Counted from the stretch's first letter, positions 53,303 through 63,212 are shown. The stretch is 64,000 nucleotides of DNA from Longimicrobiales bacterium (GCA_029245345.1 JAQWPM010000017.1:1-64000), one strand, 5' to 3'. Numbers and translations are program-made. Notes: generated by a model from the sequence alone, not told the origin.

Positions 53303-56300
53303 TCATCCTGCGGCGACCTGTTCGAGCGTGTTCCTCAAACGCTCGGTGAGCACGCGATAGATCCCTCTTGCAACGGTCGGGTTCTGCTCGATCAACTGGT
53401 CGAACGAATCCTGGCCGATGCGCAGGAGGGTCGTCGCCTCCGCGGCCGTGGCCGTTGCTGAGCGGGTTTCTTGGTCCAGAATGGCCATCTCACCAAATCC
53501 TTCACGCGTTCCCAAAATCGCGAGTTCTGTGGCTCCGCGGGTGATGCGCACACCTCCCTGCACGACCATGTAGAAGGCATCTCCTTCCTCCCCTTGGTTG
53601 AACAGAACCTCGTCGGGCTCGAGATAGACCACCTGCGCCAGGGAGGCGATACCCGCGAGATCCGGGCCTGGGAAATTTCGGAAGAGCTCGGAGCCCTTCA
53701 GGATCATGACCTTCTCGATCAGGGGGATCATGGCTTCATCCTCTTGTGCATCATCTGCTTTGTTTTTGTGGCGGCCGGGTGTCGAGATTTCGTCGTCTCG
53801 GCCCAGCACGTGTAGGCCGAGGGATCTCGGCCACCAGTCTTTCTCGTTCGTCAGTGTCTCGCCCGGGTTCTGTAAGATCGTGATCGCGTCCGGCACGAGC
53901 TCGATCGTTCTCCACTCTGGGAAATTCTCGGCCGCTGCTTCCATAAAGGGCATGACTAGCGCGGCCGTGTCTTGAGAGATCGAGCCCTCGAGCAGTTCGA
54001 GTGCGTTGCTCACGCGTGCGATGTCCTTGCTCAGAAGCGCCGTGGCTACCGGTGACAGGCGACGCGTGTCGTAAGACAGCGAGAGCACCCGCAAAACGCG
54101 GTGAAGGGACCGTGCCCTTAGACTTTCGAGCTCTCGGGCAACGAAGATAGCCTCCGGATTGTCTCCCGCCATCGAGCGGAGACCGCTTGCCGCTAAGGAA
54201 AATCTCAGCCCCTTCGCCATCTCCTCTTCCATGGTGCCTTGGAGCGTGGCCGGGTCGATAGGGTCGATTCGACCTGCGACGCGCATGCGGAGCAGCGAGT
54301 TCATCGCCGCCGGGCCGAGCGCGGGTTCTTCCGCGAGGGCGATCAAGGAGTCGCGTGCTGCGCTTCCCTCGATGGAAGCCAGCGCAGTCACAATACTCCG
54401 CCGTGTCGGGAGTGAAAGATCTCGACGCGTCAGGAGCCCAGCCATGGTCGGGACGGCGGGCTTTCCGAGTAATGCGAGCGCCTCAAGAACCATTGGACGG
54501 GCGGTGATGTCGCCGATCGCATCCGCGACCTCGGGAAGGAACTCTTCGAGAACGAGATCCCCGACGACCCCCACCGCCACGATTCGCGCTTCGTGATCGT
54601 CCCCACCCAGGAATTCTCTGAGCTTCTCGCTGTTGTCGTCCCCGAGCCGGGTTGTCGCGCCCAGTGCAGCTCTTCGCACAGCTCGGTCTTCATGTTCTTC
54701 GTAGCGCCGAATCTCCTTCGGTCGGATCCCTGGGAGGCATCCCGCCGCGGAGACTAGGGCCGCGATCACCGAAAAGTCGTCTTCGGTTCTCAGTCGTTCG
54801 ACCACCGCTACGGCTGCGAAGTCGTCGTCGTCGTGCTCGAGTCTGGATAGAACCGTGGCGGCTTCCGCCCGGACCTCCGGGATGTCGTGCCCCAAGAGTT
54901 TGGTGGCTCTCGGAATCGATTCCTCGACCGGGAGTTGTTCGAGCAATGAGGCTGCGAATACCACTACGGTGGGGTCTGGATCGTCGAAGGCCTTGTCGAT
55001 GACCGCGAGCGCTTCCCGGCCGACCAGGAAGGGAGTGTCGTTGCGCCCCGTGAAGTCAACCGCGTGTCGTGCGAGAGCGTTCTCAAGCGCAGCCATATAG
55101 GTGGTGCGGTGGCGTGTGTAGATCATAAACGCCACTGCCGCAGAAGCGACTGTGATTAGGGGTAGCAACTCGGCTCTGGTCGCTAGGGCGAGTGCCAATC
55201 CACCCGCAGCAGCCTTCGAGAGGGGGCTCAGGACGCCGCCCAGCGTCGCCATGGCGGCGCTCTTTATCTTGCCGGGGAACGGGAGTAACGAGACCTGTTC
55301 AACTGGCTTCTGCAACGCATGCTGTAGGATGTCGTCCAACGACTGGAGCCCGGCCAAGGCGTACACGCCACCCGTTACAGCGAGTCCGCCGGAGGCCAAG
55401 GTCAGTGCGCCACCTTGTAGCATGGCCGCCATCGAGACGCCGAGTTTCGGAAACAAGAATCGCGACGCCCAGAATTGCAGAAAAAGCGTGCCAGTTCCGA
55501 CCACGGTCGACATCAAGCCATAGACGGCGGTGATCTGATCACGGGTGAAGTTCTCTTGCAGTGCCACCTTCAACTGCAGATCGATCAGAGTCCCCGTAAG
55601 TGTCAGCGCTATGATCCCGAAGGCGAGGAGTCGAAGGAGCTTCTCGTGACCGAGGGCTCGAAAACCTCTCCCGGCGCCGGTGAAGAATGCCTTCACCGCT
55701 CCAGTGTCGATCGCGTCTTCTTCCTCCTCGGTATGTGGTTCAGGGACGGCCCATAGGAAGGGGAGTGCGGCCAGCAGCAGGCCAGCGGAGATTAGGAGCA
55801 GGTTGGACGTGCCGAAGCTCCCGGCGGCGGGCACGACTGCCGCTCCACCTAGGATGGCGCCTATCGAGGCGCCCATACCGATCAGCGGGAGGAGTCTCTT
55901 GGCCTGGCGTCCTGTCAGCAGATCGCCCACGTAGTCCCAAGCGTGCGTGACCACGAGCACCTGGACCGCTGAGAGCCACAGGTAGATCAGGAACGATGAG
56001 CGGGGGTCGTATTCGAACAGAAAGCGGGCAACGAGGATCGATGCGACGAGACCAAGTGTCAGCCAAAGCGCGAGGCGGCGTCGCGCAGTTCCAGAGATCA
56101 CTCCGGTGAACACGATGGCTGTTACCGCCGTCAGTAGGGCGGCGGCAATTACAGCGTGCGGGATCAGCGATCCCGGATAGACCGACAAAAAGAGCCCATT
56201 CTTAGCTGCGGAAAGCAGGGTCGTGTTGGCGGTGTTCAAGAAGAGGAACCCCGCCATGATCGCGAGGGTGTTGCCCTCGCCTTCCCTGAGGTGCAGTGCG

Positions 56301-56329
56301 CCAGCTAAGCGCGCTAAGAGATGGGTCAC
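53303..56329 (-). CDS. ATP/ADP-carrier-like membrane protein fused to HEAT repeats and a cyclic-nucleotide-binding domain
   Basis: The 1008-residue protein has about 12 membrane helices in residues ~20-440 (GFLFLNTANTTLLSAAKNGLF, VGDLLTGRQAKRLLPLIGMG), reminiscent of the Tlc/NTT nucleotide-carrier and MFS folds. HEAT-like helical repeats follow (~450-780: AAGCLPGIRPKEIRRYEEHED, AARDSLIALAEEPAL). A C-terminal cNMP-binding domain covers ~885-1005 (LAQVVYLEPDEVLFNQGEEG, EGFGEMAILDQETRSATATA). Transport gated by a cyclic nucleotide or a protein partner is a reasonable inference. It is followed upstream by the DUF481 gene, 10 bases away in the raw frames. Confidence 0.75.
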   Translation of the reverse strand: MTHLLARLAGALHLREGEGNTLAIMAGFLFLNTANTTLLSAAKNGLFLSVYPGSLIPHAVIAAALLTAVTAIVFTGVISGTARRRLALWLTLGLVASILVARFLFEYDPRSSFLIYLWLSAVQVLVVTHAWDYVGDLLTGRQAKRLLPLIGMGASIGAILGGAAVVPAAGSFGTSNLLLISAGLLLAALPFLWAVPEPHTEEEEDAIDTGAVKAFFTGAGRGFRALGHEKLLRLLAFGIIALTLTGTLIDLQLKVALQENFTRDQITAVYGLMSTVVGTGTLFLQFWASRFLFPKLGVSMAAMLQGGALTLASGGLAVTGGVYALAGLQSLDDILQHALQKPVEQVSLLPFPGKIKSAAMATLGGVLSPLSKAAAGGLALALATRAELLPLITVASAAVAFMIYTRHRTTYMAALENALARHAVDFTGRNDTPFLVGREALAVIDKAFDDPDPTVVVFAASLLEQLPVEESIPRATKLLGHDIPEVRAEAATVLSRLEHDDDDFAAVAVVERLRTEDDFSVIAALVSAAGCLPGIRPKEIRRYEEHEDRAVRRAALGATTRLGDDNSEKLREFLGGDDHEARIVAVGVVGDLVLEEFLPEVADAIGDITARPMVLEALALLGKPAVPTMAGLLTRRDLSLPTRRSIVTALASIEGSAARDSLIALAEEPALGPAAMNSLLRMRVAGRIDPIDPATLQGTMEEEMAKGLRFSLAASGLRSMAGDNPEAIFVARELESLRARSLHRVLRVLSLSYDTRRLSPVATALLSKDIARVSNALELLEGSISQDTAALVMPFMEAAAENFPEWRTIELVPDAITILQNPGETLTNEKDWWPRSLGLHVLGRDDEISTPGRHKNKADDAQEDEAMIPLIEKVMILKGSELFRNFPGPDLAGIASLAQVVYLEPDEVLFNQGEEGDAFYMVVQGGVRITRGATELAILGTREGFGEMAILDQETRSATATAAEATTLLRIGQDSFDQLIEQNPTVARGIYRVLTERLRNTLEQVAAG

Positions 56330-56339
56330 GGGCGCAAAA

Positions 56340-57104
56340 TCAGAGGCTGACCCTCAACACGACCGAAAATTTCTGGTCGTTCGGCTTGGCTCCCGGGGCC
56401 GGGATCTCATCGTGTATGAACTCGTGTTCCACGGCGAGCGAGAGATTGGAAAGGAGTCGAGTCGAGAGTGACGTTGTCATTTCGACGATGTAGTCACTGA
56501 ACGAGTCGATCTTAGGCTGCCAAAACGTCACGTGTCCGATTTTGGCCCCCGACGCAAATGTGTGATCGAGTTTGAGGCGTGTGCTCCACCGCGCCGTGAT
56601 GCTGATTTCTTCCTCCGTAGCCCCGGCATCGAGGGCAAAGTCCTCACGGTCGAGTGTGGCGGCGAGGCTGAACGAAGCCTTACTCGCTTCGTCCTCACTG
56701 CGGCCGAACGTCCATTTCGCGCCGGCACCACCGCTGACTCGCGAATCGATCTTGCGGATTTGATCCCGCGAAGCTGTGACGAATATGAAGGGTGAGAAGT
56801 CCGAGGCTGGCTTCCAGTCGAACTTTATGGTGCTGCGCATGTCGTCGGCAATGATGCGGTCTTCACTCTTGCCGTAGCGCACTAGTGCTGAGACTTCGAA
56901 TTCGTAGATGTCAGTCTGTGCCCGCGACAGCGCTCCGCCGGTGCGGAGGATTCCAAAGGAGCTGTTTCCAGAGGAGCCGTTGAACCCCAACTCGAGTTGG
57001 GCCCTCCAGAGGTCGGGAGCGTCCTGTGCGTGTACCGAAGCGGCCAATAGGCAGGAGAAAAAGGCTATCGCCATGGCGCTGCGGTGCAGCTTGGGGGTCG
57101 TCAT
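56340..57104 (-). CDS. DUF481 outer-membrane beta-barrel protein
   Basis: From the ATG at 57104 the product is 254 residues with a signal peptide (LLAASVHAQ). The mature chain alternates short beta strands (WRAQLELGFNGSSGNS, IYEFEVSALVRYG, STIKFDWKPASDFSPFIF) and ends in LRVSL with a terminal aromatic-free beta signal. This fits the DUF481/YdiY family of small outer-membrane barrels. It is the first gene of a two-gene unit with the transporter fusion and may form its outer-membrane route. Confidence 0.7.
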   Translation of the reverse strand: MTTPKLHRSAMAIAFFSCLLAASVHAQDAPDLWRAQLELGFNGSSGNSSFGILRTGGALSRAQTDIYEFEVSALVRYGKSEDRIIADDMRSTIKFDWKPASDFSPFIFVTASRDQIRKIDSRVSGGAGAKWTFGRSEDEASKASFSLAATLDREDFALDAGATEEEISITARWSTRLKLDHTFASGAKIGHVTFWQPKIDSFSDYIVEMTTSLSTRLLSNLSLAVEHEFIHDEIPAPGAKPNDQKFSVVLRVSL

Positions 57105-57282
57105 TCGGTCTAGTGCTGAGGGTTGATCGGCGCCGGCAAAGTCTCTCACTGGGCCGCTTGCGGCAAGCTTCATGGACGTCAGTATGGGACCGTGCGTCCC
57201 GCCGGATTTCCCAGTCTGTTTGATCGCACTTGGCTTTACTGCTTAGTGTTCGTTCCAGACACGGATTCGCCCAGGTGATTTC

Positions 57283-57675
57283 ATGGACGAAAAACTTAGA
57301 GGCAGCTTCCCTGGCGGGCCGAGCAAAACTCGGCCGGTAGCAGAACGCACGACAGCGCCCCGGTTATCACGGGTCGAGGACCTTGAGCGCCGGTCGGCGG
57401 TGAGGCAGCAGGGGCGCACGCGTGCCCGAAGAAAGAAGCGTTTCGTCTTGGGTCTCGTCGTCTCGCTCATCGCGGCGGGAGGAACGGGACTCTACTTTGG
57501 GAAGCGTAGCCACGTCACGCTGGAAGAAATCAGGGCAGAGCAGGAAACGGTTACCGGTGGGGCCCAGGGCGGAGGAGGCGACACGGACATGTCTTTCCTC
57601 TCTGGTGAGGTCAACCGCACGCTCTTGGAATTGTGGAAAATGGAAGACATCGAATACATGAGAAACTCACGATAA
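57283..57675 (+). CDS. Single-pass membrane protein of unknown function
   Basis: The 130-residue product has a basic N-terminal tail (RRSAVRQQGRTRARRKKR), one membrane helix (FVLGLVVSLIAAGGTGLYFG, about 54-73) and an acidic Gly-rich C-terminal part ending in an amphipathic helix (EVNRTLLELWKMEDIEYM). The orientation is N-in, C-out. It lies 45 bases before a receiver-domain gene. No known family is evident. Confidence 0.65.
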   Translation: MDEKLRGSFPGGPSKTRPVAERTTAPRLSRVEDLERRSAVRQQGRTRARRKKRFVLGLVVSLIAAGGTGLYFGKRSHVTLEEIRAEQETVTGGAQGGGGDTDMSFLSGEVNRTLLELWKMEDIEYMRNSR

Positions 57676-57720
57676 GGGAGTCTTGTATTGGGCGGTGACA
57701 ACAGGCGGGGATGGAGAGAA

Positions 57721-58143
57721 ATGATTGCGGAATCGCCTCAACGCGCTCGCATTCTCGTGGTCGACGACGAAGCGGACATTCGGCAGAGCCTTCAACGTCT
57801 CGTGACCCGCTTTGGCTATACCGCCAAGGGTGCGTCCTCGGCCGAGGAAGCAGATCGCTGGCTCACATCGGAGCGCTTTGACCTGCTTCTGTTGGACATC
57901 GAACTCCCTCGAATGAAGGGAGTGGAGTTCCTGTCCTGGGCGTTGTCGCGTGATCCTGAAATGGCTGTGATCATGCTCACCGGTCTCGACATCCCTGAAG
58001 TCGCGATCGAGTGCATGGATCAAGGAGCGAGGACCTACCTCGTGAAGCCCATTGAGGTCGATTTTCTGCGTCTTGCTCTTCGTGATGCGTTGGGCCTGCG
58101 AAGGGTGCTCGTGGAGCGAAATGACCTGGCAAGTAGGGCCTAG
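57721..58143 (+). CDS. Receiver-only response regulator
   Basis: The ATG at 57721 has GGAGAGA just before it; a TTG at 57688 is weaker. The 140-residue product contains the full receiver signature: VVDDEAD (14-20), phosphorylated Asp59 in LLLLDIELPRMKG, Thr in MLTG and Lys in YLVKPI. There is no output domain, so it likely acts by protein contact, as CheY-like regulators do. A partner kinase is not in the window. Confidence 0.85.
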   Translation: MIAESPQRARILVVDDEADIRQSLQRLVTRFGYTAKGASSAEEADRWLTSERFDLLLLDIELPRMKGVEFLSWALSRDPEMAVIMLTGLDIPEVAIECMDQGARTYLVKPIEVDFLRLALRDALGLRRVLVERNDLASRA

Positions 58144-58254
58144 GAACGAACTGCACGAAGCCCCTGGCCGGTTTGTGCCAGGCACGTGATTCTGATGGTC
58201 CTTAGGCACCAAGCGCTCATTCGACTCTAGTCGTCGACCCGCAGGAGCAGGACC

Positions 58255-59952
58255 ATGTTCGTGTTCTCCGATCGCCGTTTCTTCACGATTGCCACACTCA
58301 CCGTCTTGGCGGCCGGCTGCGACTCCGGGCCCGCCGTCGAAGCGGCGGACCTTGTTTTGAGAGGCGGGAAGATCGTCACGGTGGACGATGAGACCCCCCA
58401 GGTGCAAGCTCTCGCTTCGCGAGATGGGCGCATCATCGCGATGGGCTCGGACGCTGAGATGTCCGGCTACATCGGGGACGGTACCCGAGTCGTCGAGCTC
58501 GACGGGCACACGGCGATCCCTGGCTTTATCGAGGGGCACGGTCACTACATGGGGGTGGGCCGCTCCACACTTCAGCTGAACCTCATGACGGTTGCCAACT
58601 GGGGTGAAGCTGTTGCGATGGTGGAGGCTGCGGTAGCAGACGCAGAGCCTGGGGAACTCATCACCGGCAGGGGCTGGCATCAGGAAAAGTGGGACGTTCG
58701 GCCCGAGCCGAATGTCGACGGACTCCCGTTCCACGCGTCGCTGAGTGCAGTATCTCCTGACAATCCCGTGATTCTGCGTCATGCGAGCGGGCACGCGACT
58801 TATGCGAATGCCAAGGCTATGGAGCTTTCAGGAATCGACGCGAGTACACCGGACCCCCGCGGCGGTGAGATCGTCAGGGACGCTTCGGGTAATCCGATCG
58901 GGGCCTTCCGCGAGACGGCGGGTGGCCTTCTGGGCCCAGCACAACGAGGTGCCGCATCTCCGGACCCGGCACGTGTCGCGCTCCTGGCTCAGGAAGAGTC
59001 GTTTTCCAAGGGTATTACGTCGTTCCAAGATGCGGGGTCGGGTTTTGGCTCCGTCGACCTCTGGAAAGACCTCGTGGACGACGGATCTCTCAAGATCCGT
59101 CTCTACGTGATGCTACGCGGGAGCAACGACAGCTTCCGCGAGAAGCTGGCCGACTACCGTATGATCGGGTACGGAGATCGACTGACTGTGCGGGCGATCA
59201 AACACTCGATTGACGGAGCGCTTGGCTCACATGGTGCGTGGCTGTTAGAGCCCTATGACGACCTGCCCACAAGCACCGGCCTCAACACGACGCCGGTCGA
59301 GGTGATCACCGAGACGGCCGCTCTCGCCATGGAGCATGGATACCAACTGAACGTCCACGCGATCGGGGATCGGGCGAATCGAGAGACACTCGACATCTTT
59401 GAAGCGGCATACGTTACCGCCGGTGGTGAGGACTACCGGTGGCGCGTTGAGCATGCGCAGCACCTGAACCCCGATGACATCGGGCGGTTTGGGGAGTTGG
59501 GTGTGATCGCCGCTATGCAGGGCGTACATGCGACGTCGGACGGTCCGTGGGTCGAACCGAAGTTGGGTGCGCAGCGGGCCGCGGAAGGCGCATACGTGTG
59601 GCAGAAGCTCATGGAGTCGGGGGCCGTGATCATGAACGGTACGGATGCTCCCGTCGAAGATGTCGATCCCATGGTCAGCTATTACTCGACGGTCTCCCGT
59701 GTCATGAACAACGGTGAGGTCTACTTCCCGAACCAACGGATGAGCCGGCTGGAAGCGCTCAAGTCTTACACGATCAACGCAGCGTACGGCGCCTTTGAGG
59801 ACGACGTCAAAGGATCGTTGGTCGTTGGCAAGTTCGCGGACATTACGGTCTTATCGCAGGACATCATGACGATCGATGAGGCCGCGATTCCGGACACGGA
59901 AATCGTCTACACGATCGTGGGTGGCGAAGTCGTCTACGAGGGTGGTCGCTAA
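58255..59952 (+). CDS. YtcJ-like amidohydrolase lipoprotein
   Basis: The 565-residue protein starts at an ATG with GGAG 9 bases upstream. The lipobox AAGC (Cys22) anchors it to the envelope. Amidohydrolase-3 features: GFIEGHGHYM (metal HxH), DAGSGFGSV, KHSIDGALGSHGAWL, LNVHAIGDRANRETLD, EHAQHL and NGTDAPVEDVDP. These match the YtcJ family of presumed N-substituted amide hydrolases. The YkvA-like gene starts one base after its stop, so they are co-transcribed. Confidence 0.8.
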   Translation: MFVFSDRRFFTIATLTVLAAGCDSGPAVEAADLVLRGGKIVTVDDETPQVQALASRDGRIIAMGSDAEMSGYIGDGTRVVELDGHTAIPGFIEGHGHYMGVGRSTLQLNLMTVANWGEAVAMVEAAVADAEPGELITGRGWHQEKWDVRPEPNVDGLPFHASLSAVSPDNPVILRHASGHATYANAKAMELSGIDASTPDPRGGEIVRDASGNPIGAFRETAGGLLGPAQRGAASPDPARVALLAQEESFSKGITSFQDAGSGFGSVDLWKDLVDDGSLKIRLYVMLRGSNDSFREKLADYRMIGYGDRLTVRAIKHSIDGALGSHGAWLLEPYDDLPTSTGLNTTPVEVITETAALAMEHGYQLNVHAIGDRANRETLDIFEAAYVTAGGEDYRWRVEHAQHLNPDDIGRFGELGVIAAMQGVHATSDGPWVEPKLGAQRAAEGAYVWQKLMESGAVIMNGTDAPVEDVDPMVSYYSTVSRVMNNGEVYFPNQRMSRLEALKSYTINAAYGAFEDDVKGSLVVGKFADITVLSQDIMTIDEAAIPDTEIVYTIVGGEVVYEGGR

Positions 59953-59953
59953 C

Positions 59954-60511
59954 GTGGAGCCCGATACCAGAAGCTCCCAGGACGCTCCCTTCGGGAGCGC
60001 GCTCCTTGACATCTTGGCTGTGATCGAGAGCGCCAAGGCACGAGGGGGTATCGAGAGCCTGCGGCGCTTTGTGGCTAAGGCTCTCCCCGAGGCTGAGGAG
60101 TCCGAGGTTTTCGAAGTAGCGGACGTCGCTCTTGAGATCATCGAGTCGATACCGATCTTCTTGGCCCGAGCGCGCCAAGAAGCGGGTGAGCGCGGCCTGA
60201 ACTCCGTGGTGTTCCCATTGCTGGAGCATGCAGAGAATTACTACCTGCAACCGTTGGACTTGATTCCCGAGATGACTCAGGGACTCCCTGGGTTGCTAGA
60301 CGACTCCTATCTCATCATCCGCATCTTGGAGAACATGGAGAAGGGTCCTGACTCCTTCCTGGATTGGGACCTCGACCACCCTGCGCGCTTCTTGAAGCGT
60401 CTCGTTGGGCCCGCCATCGCGAAGCGACTCGACCTGATCGCCATTCAAGCGATGCAGGAAGTGTCCTCCCAACTGAACGATCTCTGGGCCAAGATGTCGC
60501 ACTCGGCCTAG
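59954..60511 (+). CDS. YkvA/DUF1232-like protein
   Basis: From the GTG at 59954, one base after the upstream stop, the product is 185 residues. ENYYLQPLDLIPEMTQGLPGLLDDSYLIIR has the pattern of DUF1232 (YkvA): a Tyr-Leu-x-x-Pro-x-Asp-Leu-Ile-Pro core then LLDD. The N-terminal 100 residues are an acidic helix bundle. The family is thought to be membrane-associated with no fixed role. It converges with the M14 gene. Confidence 0.65.
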   Translation: MEPDTRSSQDAPFGSALLDILAVIESAKARGGIESLRRFVAKALPEAEESEVFEVADVALEIIESIPIFLARARQEAGERGLNSVVFPLLEHAENYYLQPLDLIPEMTQGLPGLLDDSYLIIRILENMEKGPDSFLDWDLDHPARFLKRLVGPAIAKRLDLIAIQAMQEVSSQLNDLWAKMSHSA

Positions 60512-60533
60512 TCGGAGCCTCCACTCCACTCCG

Positions 60534-63212
60534 CTATCGTCGTCCGTTGCCGTCGCCTGTATCGGCCTTCTCTTCCGGCTCCGGTTTTGTCCAGAAGTCC
60601 TCTGTTCCGGCAGTCCCGCTGGCGAGCGCGCCGTGGTAGAATGCCGCGTTGAAGAGGATGCGGAACGTCCCGCGGGGTTGGCCTCTCCATTGGGGCTGGA
60701 AGCCGACCAGGATCACGTGCCCGTCTCCATACTTCACGTCTACAGCAGCCGCTTGGCCTTGAAGGTGCTCTTCACCCAGTAGGTAGCCGGACATAAGCGG
60801 TGAACCCGCGGGACCGTACGACGCGATCACGGACCCTTCAAAGCCTTCTTCGGTCGTGAACACGGGGCTCCGGTTGAAGAAGACCTTCGCGCGATCCGGC
60901 ATACCGGCCATGACCGGGTGTCCCGTATCTGTGCGGACCTCGAGAATCGAACCGGAAGAGAAAAAGTCCCCCCGCCCGAGACCCCGAACCACGTTGCTGA
61001 CCGGGAGGTGGAATTCGTCGATGCATAGGTCCGCCGAGGCACTCAGGCAGACCAGAGTACCACCGGCCTGAACGAAGTTGTCGAGCTCACGGATGCCTTC
61101 TGCTCCAATCCCTCCCACGTATTGGGGTGGAGCGGAGCCGTTTGCGAAGCCATTCATGAGGCTGCCGACACGCTCGGAAGGGAGCACGATGACATCGTAA
61201 CGATCTGTGAGTTCGCCCGCGTGGATGTCGGCGTTCCGGACACTTGTGAACGAGAAGCCATGTTCTTCGAGGAGCCATCGGCTCCAGCCCTCGTCCATGC
61301 TGGGCGACCAGGGTCGGTACAGCCCAAGCCGTGCACGTGGCAGCGCTGTGCCGGACGAAGACCCACGGCTCGCCCTGAGGGCCAGTTCTGATACCAGGGT
61401 CTGCGCCGTGGAGTTGTTCAGGTCGGACACCACGTATTGGCCATTCGAGAATCCCACGTTGGCTCCCGCGTCCCAGGCTGCATTGAGTGCACGGAACGAG
61501 TTGTTCTGACCGGGATCCAAGAGTAGGGCACCACCCGAGCCGGTCACGCGCCCGGCTGCAGGCACGATCGCTGCGGCGACCGGGTTCGAATCGAATCCAA
61601 CGCCAGGGACGGCATCGAAGCTGGCGGCATCGTCGACATCTGCATCCCACGCCGTGGCCTCCGCTTCCAGCGGAGCCATTGCCGCCCTGATCCCATCCGT
61701 CAGGGGCTGCGTGGCCTCGATGATCTGTACGTCCATCTGATAGCCGAGCGTCCACCCCGCGGCGTCATACGGCTGCTCAGGGGGGCCCTCCGGGTACTCA
61801 CGGAGGTCAGGGTAACTCTGCACCTCCAAGACCTGGCGAGCGAGTTCGCCGAACTCCTGGTCGAGGGGCAATACCCACGTCCCAGCGGCGTGAGTCATCC
61901 CTTCGTGAGTGATCTCGGACTCGAGTTCGTACACCCTCAATCCATTGAAGGCGAGGCGTCGGAGAAGGTCCACCGGGGCAACGGGGTCCCGCTGTTCTTT
62001 TGGGATGAAGTACGCATAGGGGGGTGACGACTCATACTTCAGAATCTGATCACGCCCCGACTGGTACCGGTTGTAGAGGATGTCCTCTCGGTACTTCGCC
62101 GCGTAGTCGAGCACCGCGATGGATGCGACGCGCATGTAGTCGACGGCGTCGCCCAAACGCCACCAGCCGCCCTCCCACGGGGACGGATACAAAGATTCCG
62201 CCCGTAGGTCGCGACGGTCCGCAGGGAAGTCGTTCAGTGTGTAGAAGTGCGGTGTGGCATAACGCCACAGCGCCGTCTCGGTCCAAAATGCTGCCTGGTT
62301 CTGCATCATCGGCATGTAGTCGACGTAGCCGGGATACCATGCGTCGAAGCCAGTGCCCATATGGACCGATCCAGGCATGCCCCGTGACTCGAGCATCGAA
62401 GCGATCGTCATCCCAATCGTGTTCACCGTCCGCGCCATGATGGGGGGCGAGAACGTCGCGATGGGCTCAGCGAACGGAGGCAGCCAGATCCGCGTGGGGA
62501 AGGGGGAGCTCTGGTGATGCACGTAGATGATCTGTGGGTCCCACTCCTGCCATGTGCGGGCGAGTACCCGCGACTCGATCATGTTCAGCATGTAGGCATC
62601 GCGGTTGTTGTCGTGCCCGATGTACTTCTGGTAGAGCGTAGGAAGGCCGGACACCTCGTACTGGGTGCCGACGTTCGACATGTACCAGTCCGAGACCATC
62701 GTTTGCCCGTCCGGGTTCAGCGACGGCCACAGGACGGTGATGACGTTCTCGCGTATGTCACTGATGCGGGCCTCTTCACTGGACACCAACTCGTATGCCA
62801 ACTGGATCGTGTGTTGGGCACCGGCGACTTCCGTCGCGTGCAGGCCACCATTCACGTCAACGATGGCCTTGCCTTCCAGGGCGAGTTCTCTCGCCATCGC
62901 GTCGGTCAGGTCGGCCGGGTGCGCGAGCGCGTCCGCGATGTCTCTGTAGTGCTCGACCTGGGCCAGATTGTCCGGCGACGAGATGAGAGCGATCCACCAC
63001 TCTCTGCCTTCAGACGTGCGGCCTGTCGGCAGCATCATGATCCGATCTGAAGCCGCGTCCAATCGCTGGAAGTAGTCCACCGACTGCTCGTAGGTGGCGA
63101 GATGGAAGTCAGCGCCAGGTATGAAGCCCAAGACGGACTCGGGCGTCGGGATCTGAGCGGTGAGGGGGGCCGCTAAAACGGCGACTGCGACGAGGGTGAA
63201 GACGGTGCGCAC
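60534..63212 (-). CDS. Exported M14-family zinc carboxypeptidase with a GATase1-like tail
   Basis: From the GTG at 63212 the product is 892 residues with a signal peptide (AVLAAPLTAQ). The zinc site HATE (His125, Glu128) lies in VDVNGGLHATEVAGAQ; a further His-rich site is IIYVHHQSS. This places the first 400 residues in the M14 peptidase family. Residues ~650-860 (YDVIVLPSERV, LDNFVQAGGTLVCLSASAD) resemble a class I glutamine-amidotransferase-like flavodoxin fold that often follows such peptidases in these phyla. A longer in-frame start at 63302 is possible. It likely removes C-terminal residues from peptides outside the cell. Confidence 0.8.
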   Translation of the reverse strand: MRTVFTLVAVAVLAAPLTAQIPTPESVLGFIPGADFHLATYEQSVDYFQRLDAASDRIMMLPTGRTSEGREWWIALISSPDNLAQVEHYRDIADALAHPADLTDAMARELALEGKAIVDVNGGLHATEVAGAQHTIQLAYELVSSEEARISDIRENVITVLWPSLNPDGQTMVSDWYMSNVGTQYEVSGLPTLYQKYIGHDNNRDAYMLNMIESRVLARTWQEWDPQIIYVHHQSSPFPTRIWLPPFAEPIATFSPPIMARTVNTIGMTIASMLESRGMPGSVHMGTGFDAWYPGYVDYMPMMQNQAAFWTETALWRYATPHFYTLNDFPADRRDLRAESLYPSPWEGGWWRLGDAVDYMRVASIAVLDYAAKYREDILYNRYQSGRDQILKYESSPPYAYFIPKEQRDPVAPVDLLRRLAFNGLRVYELESEITHEGMTHAAGTWVLPLDQEFGELARQVLEVQSYPDLREYPEGPPEQPYDAAGWTLGYQMDVQIIEATQPLTDGIRAAMAPLEAEATAWDADVDDAASFDAVPGVGFDSNPVAAAIVPAAGRVTGSGGALLLDPGQNNSFRALNAAWDAGANVGFSNGQYVVSDLNNSTAQTLVSELALRASRGSSSGTALPRARLGLYRPWSPSMDEGWSRWLLEEHGFSFTSVRNADIHAGELTDRYDVIVLPSERVGSLMNGFANGSAPPQYVGGIGAEGIRELDNFVQAGGTLVCLSASADLCIDEFHLPVSNVVRGLGRGDFFSSGSILEVRTDTGHPVMAGMPDRAKVFFNRSPVFTTEEGFEGSVIASYGPAGSPLMSGYLLGEEHLQGQAAAVDVKYGDGHVILVGFQPQWRGQPRGTFRILFNAAFYHGALASGTAGTEDFWTKPEPEEKADTGDGNGRR

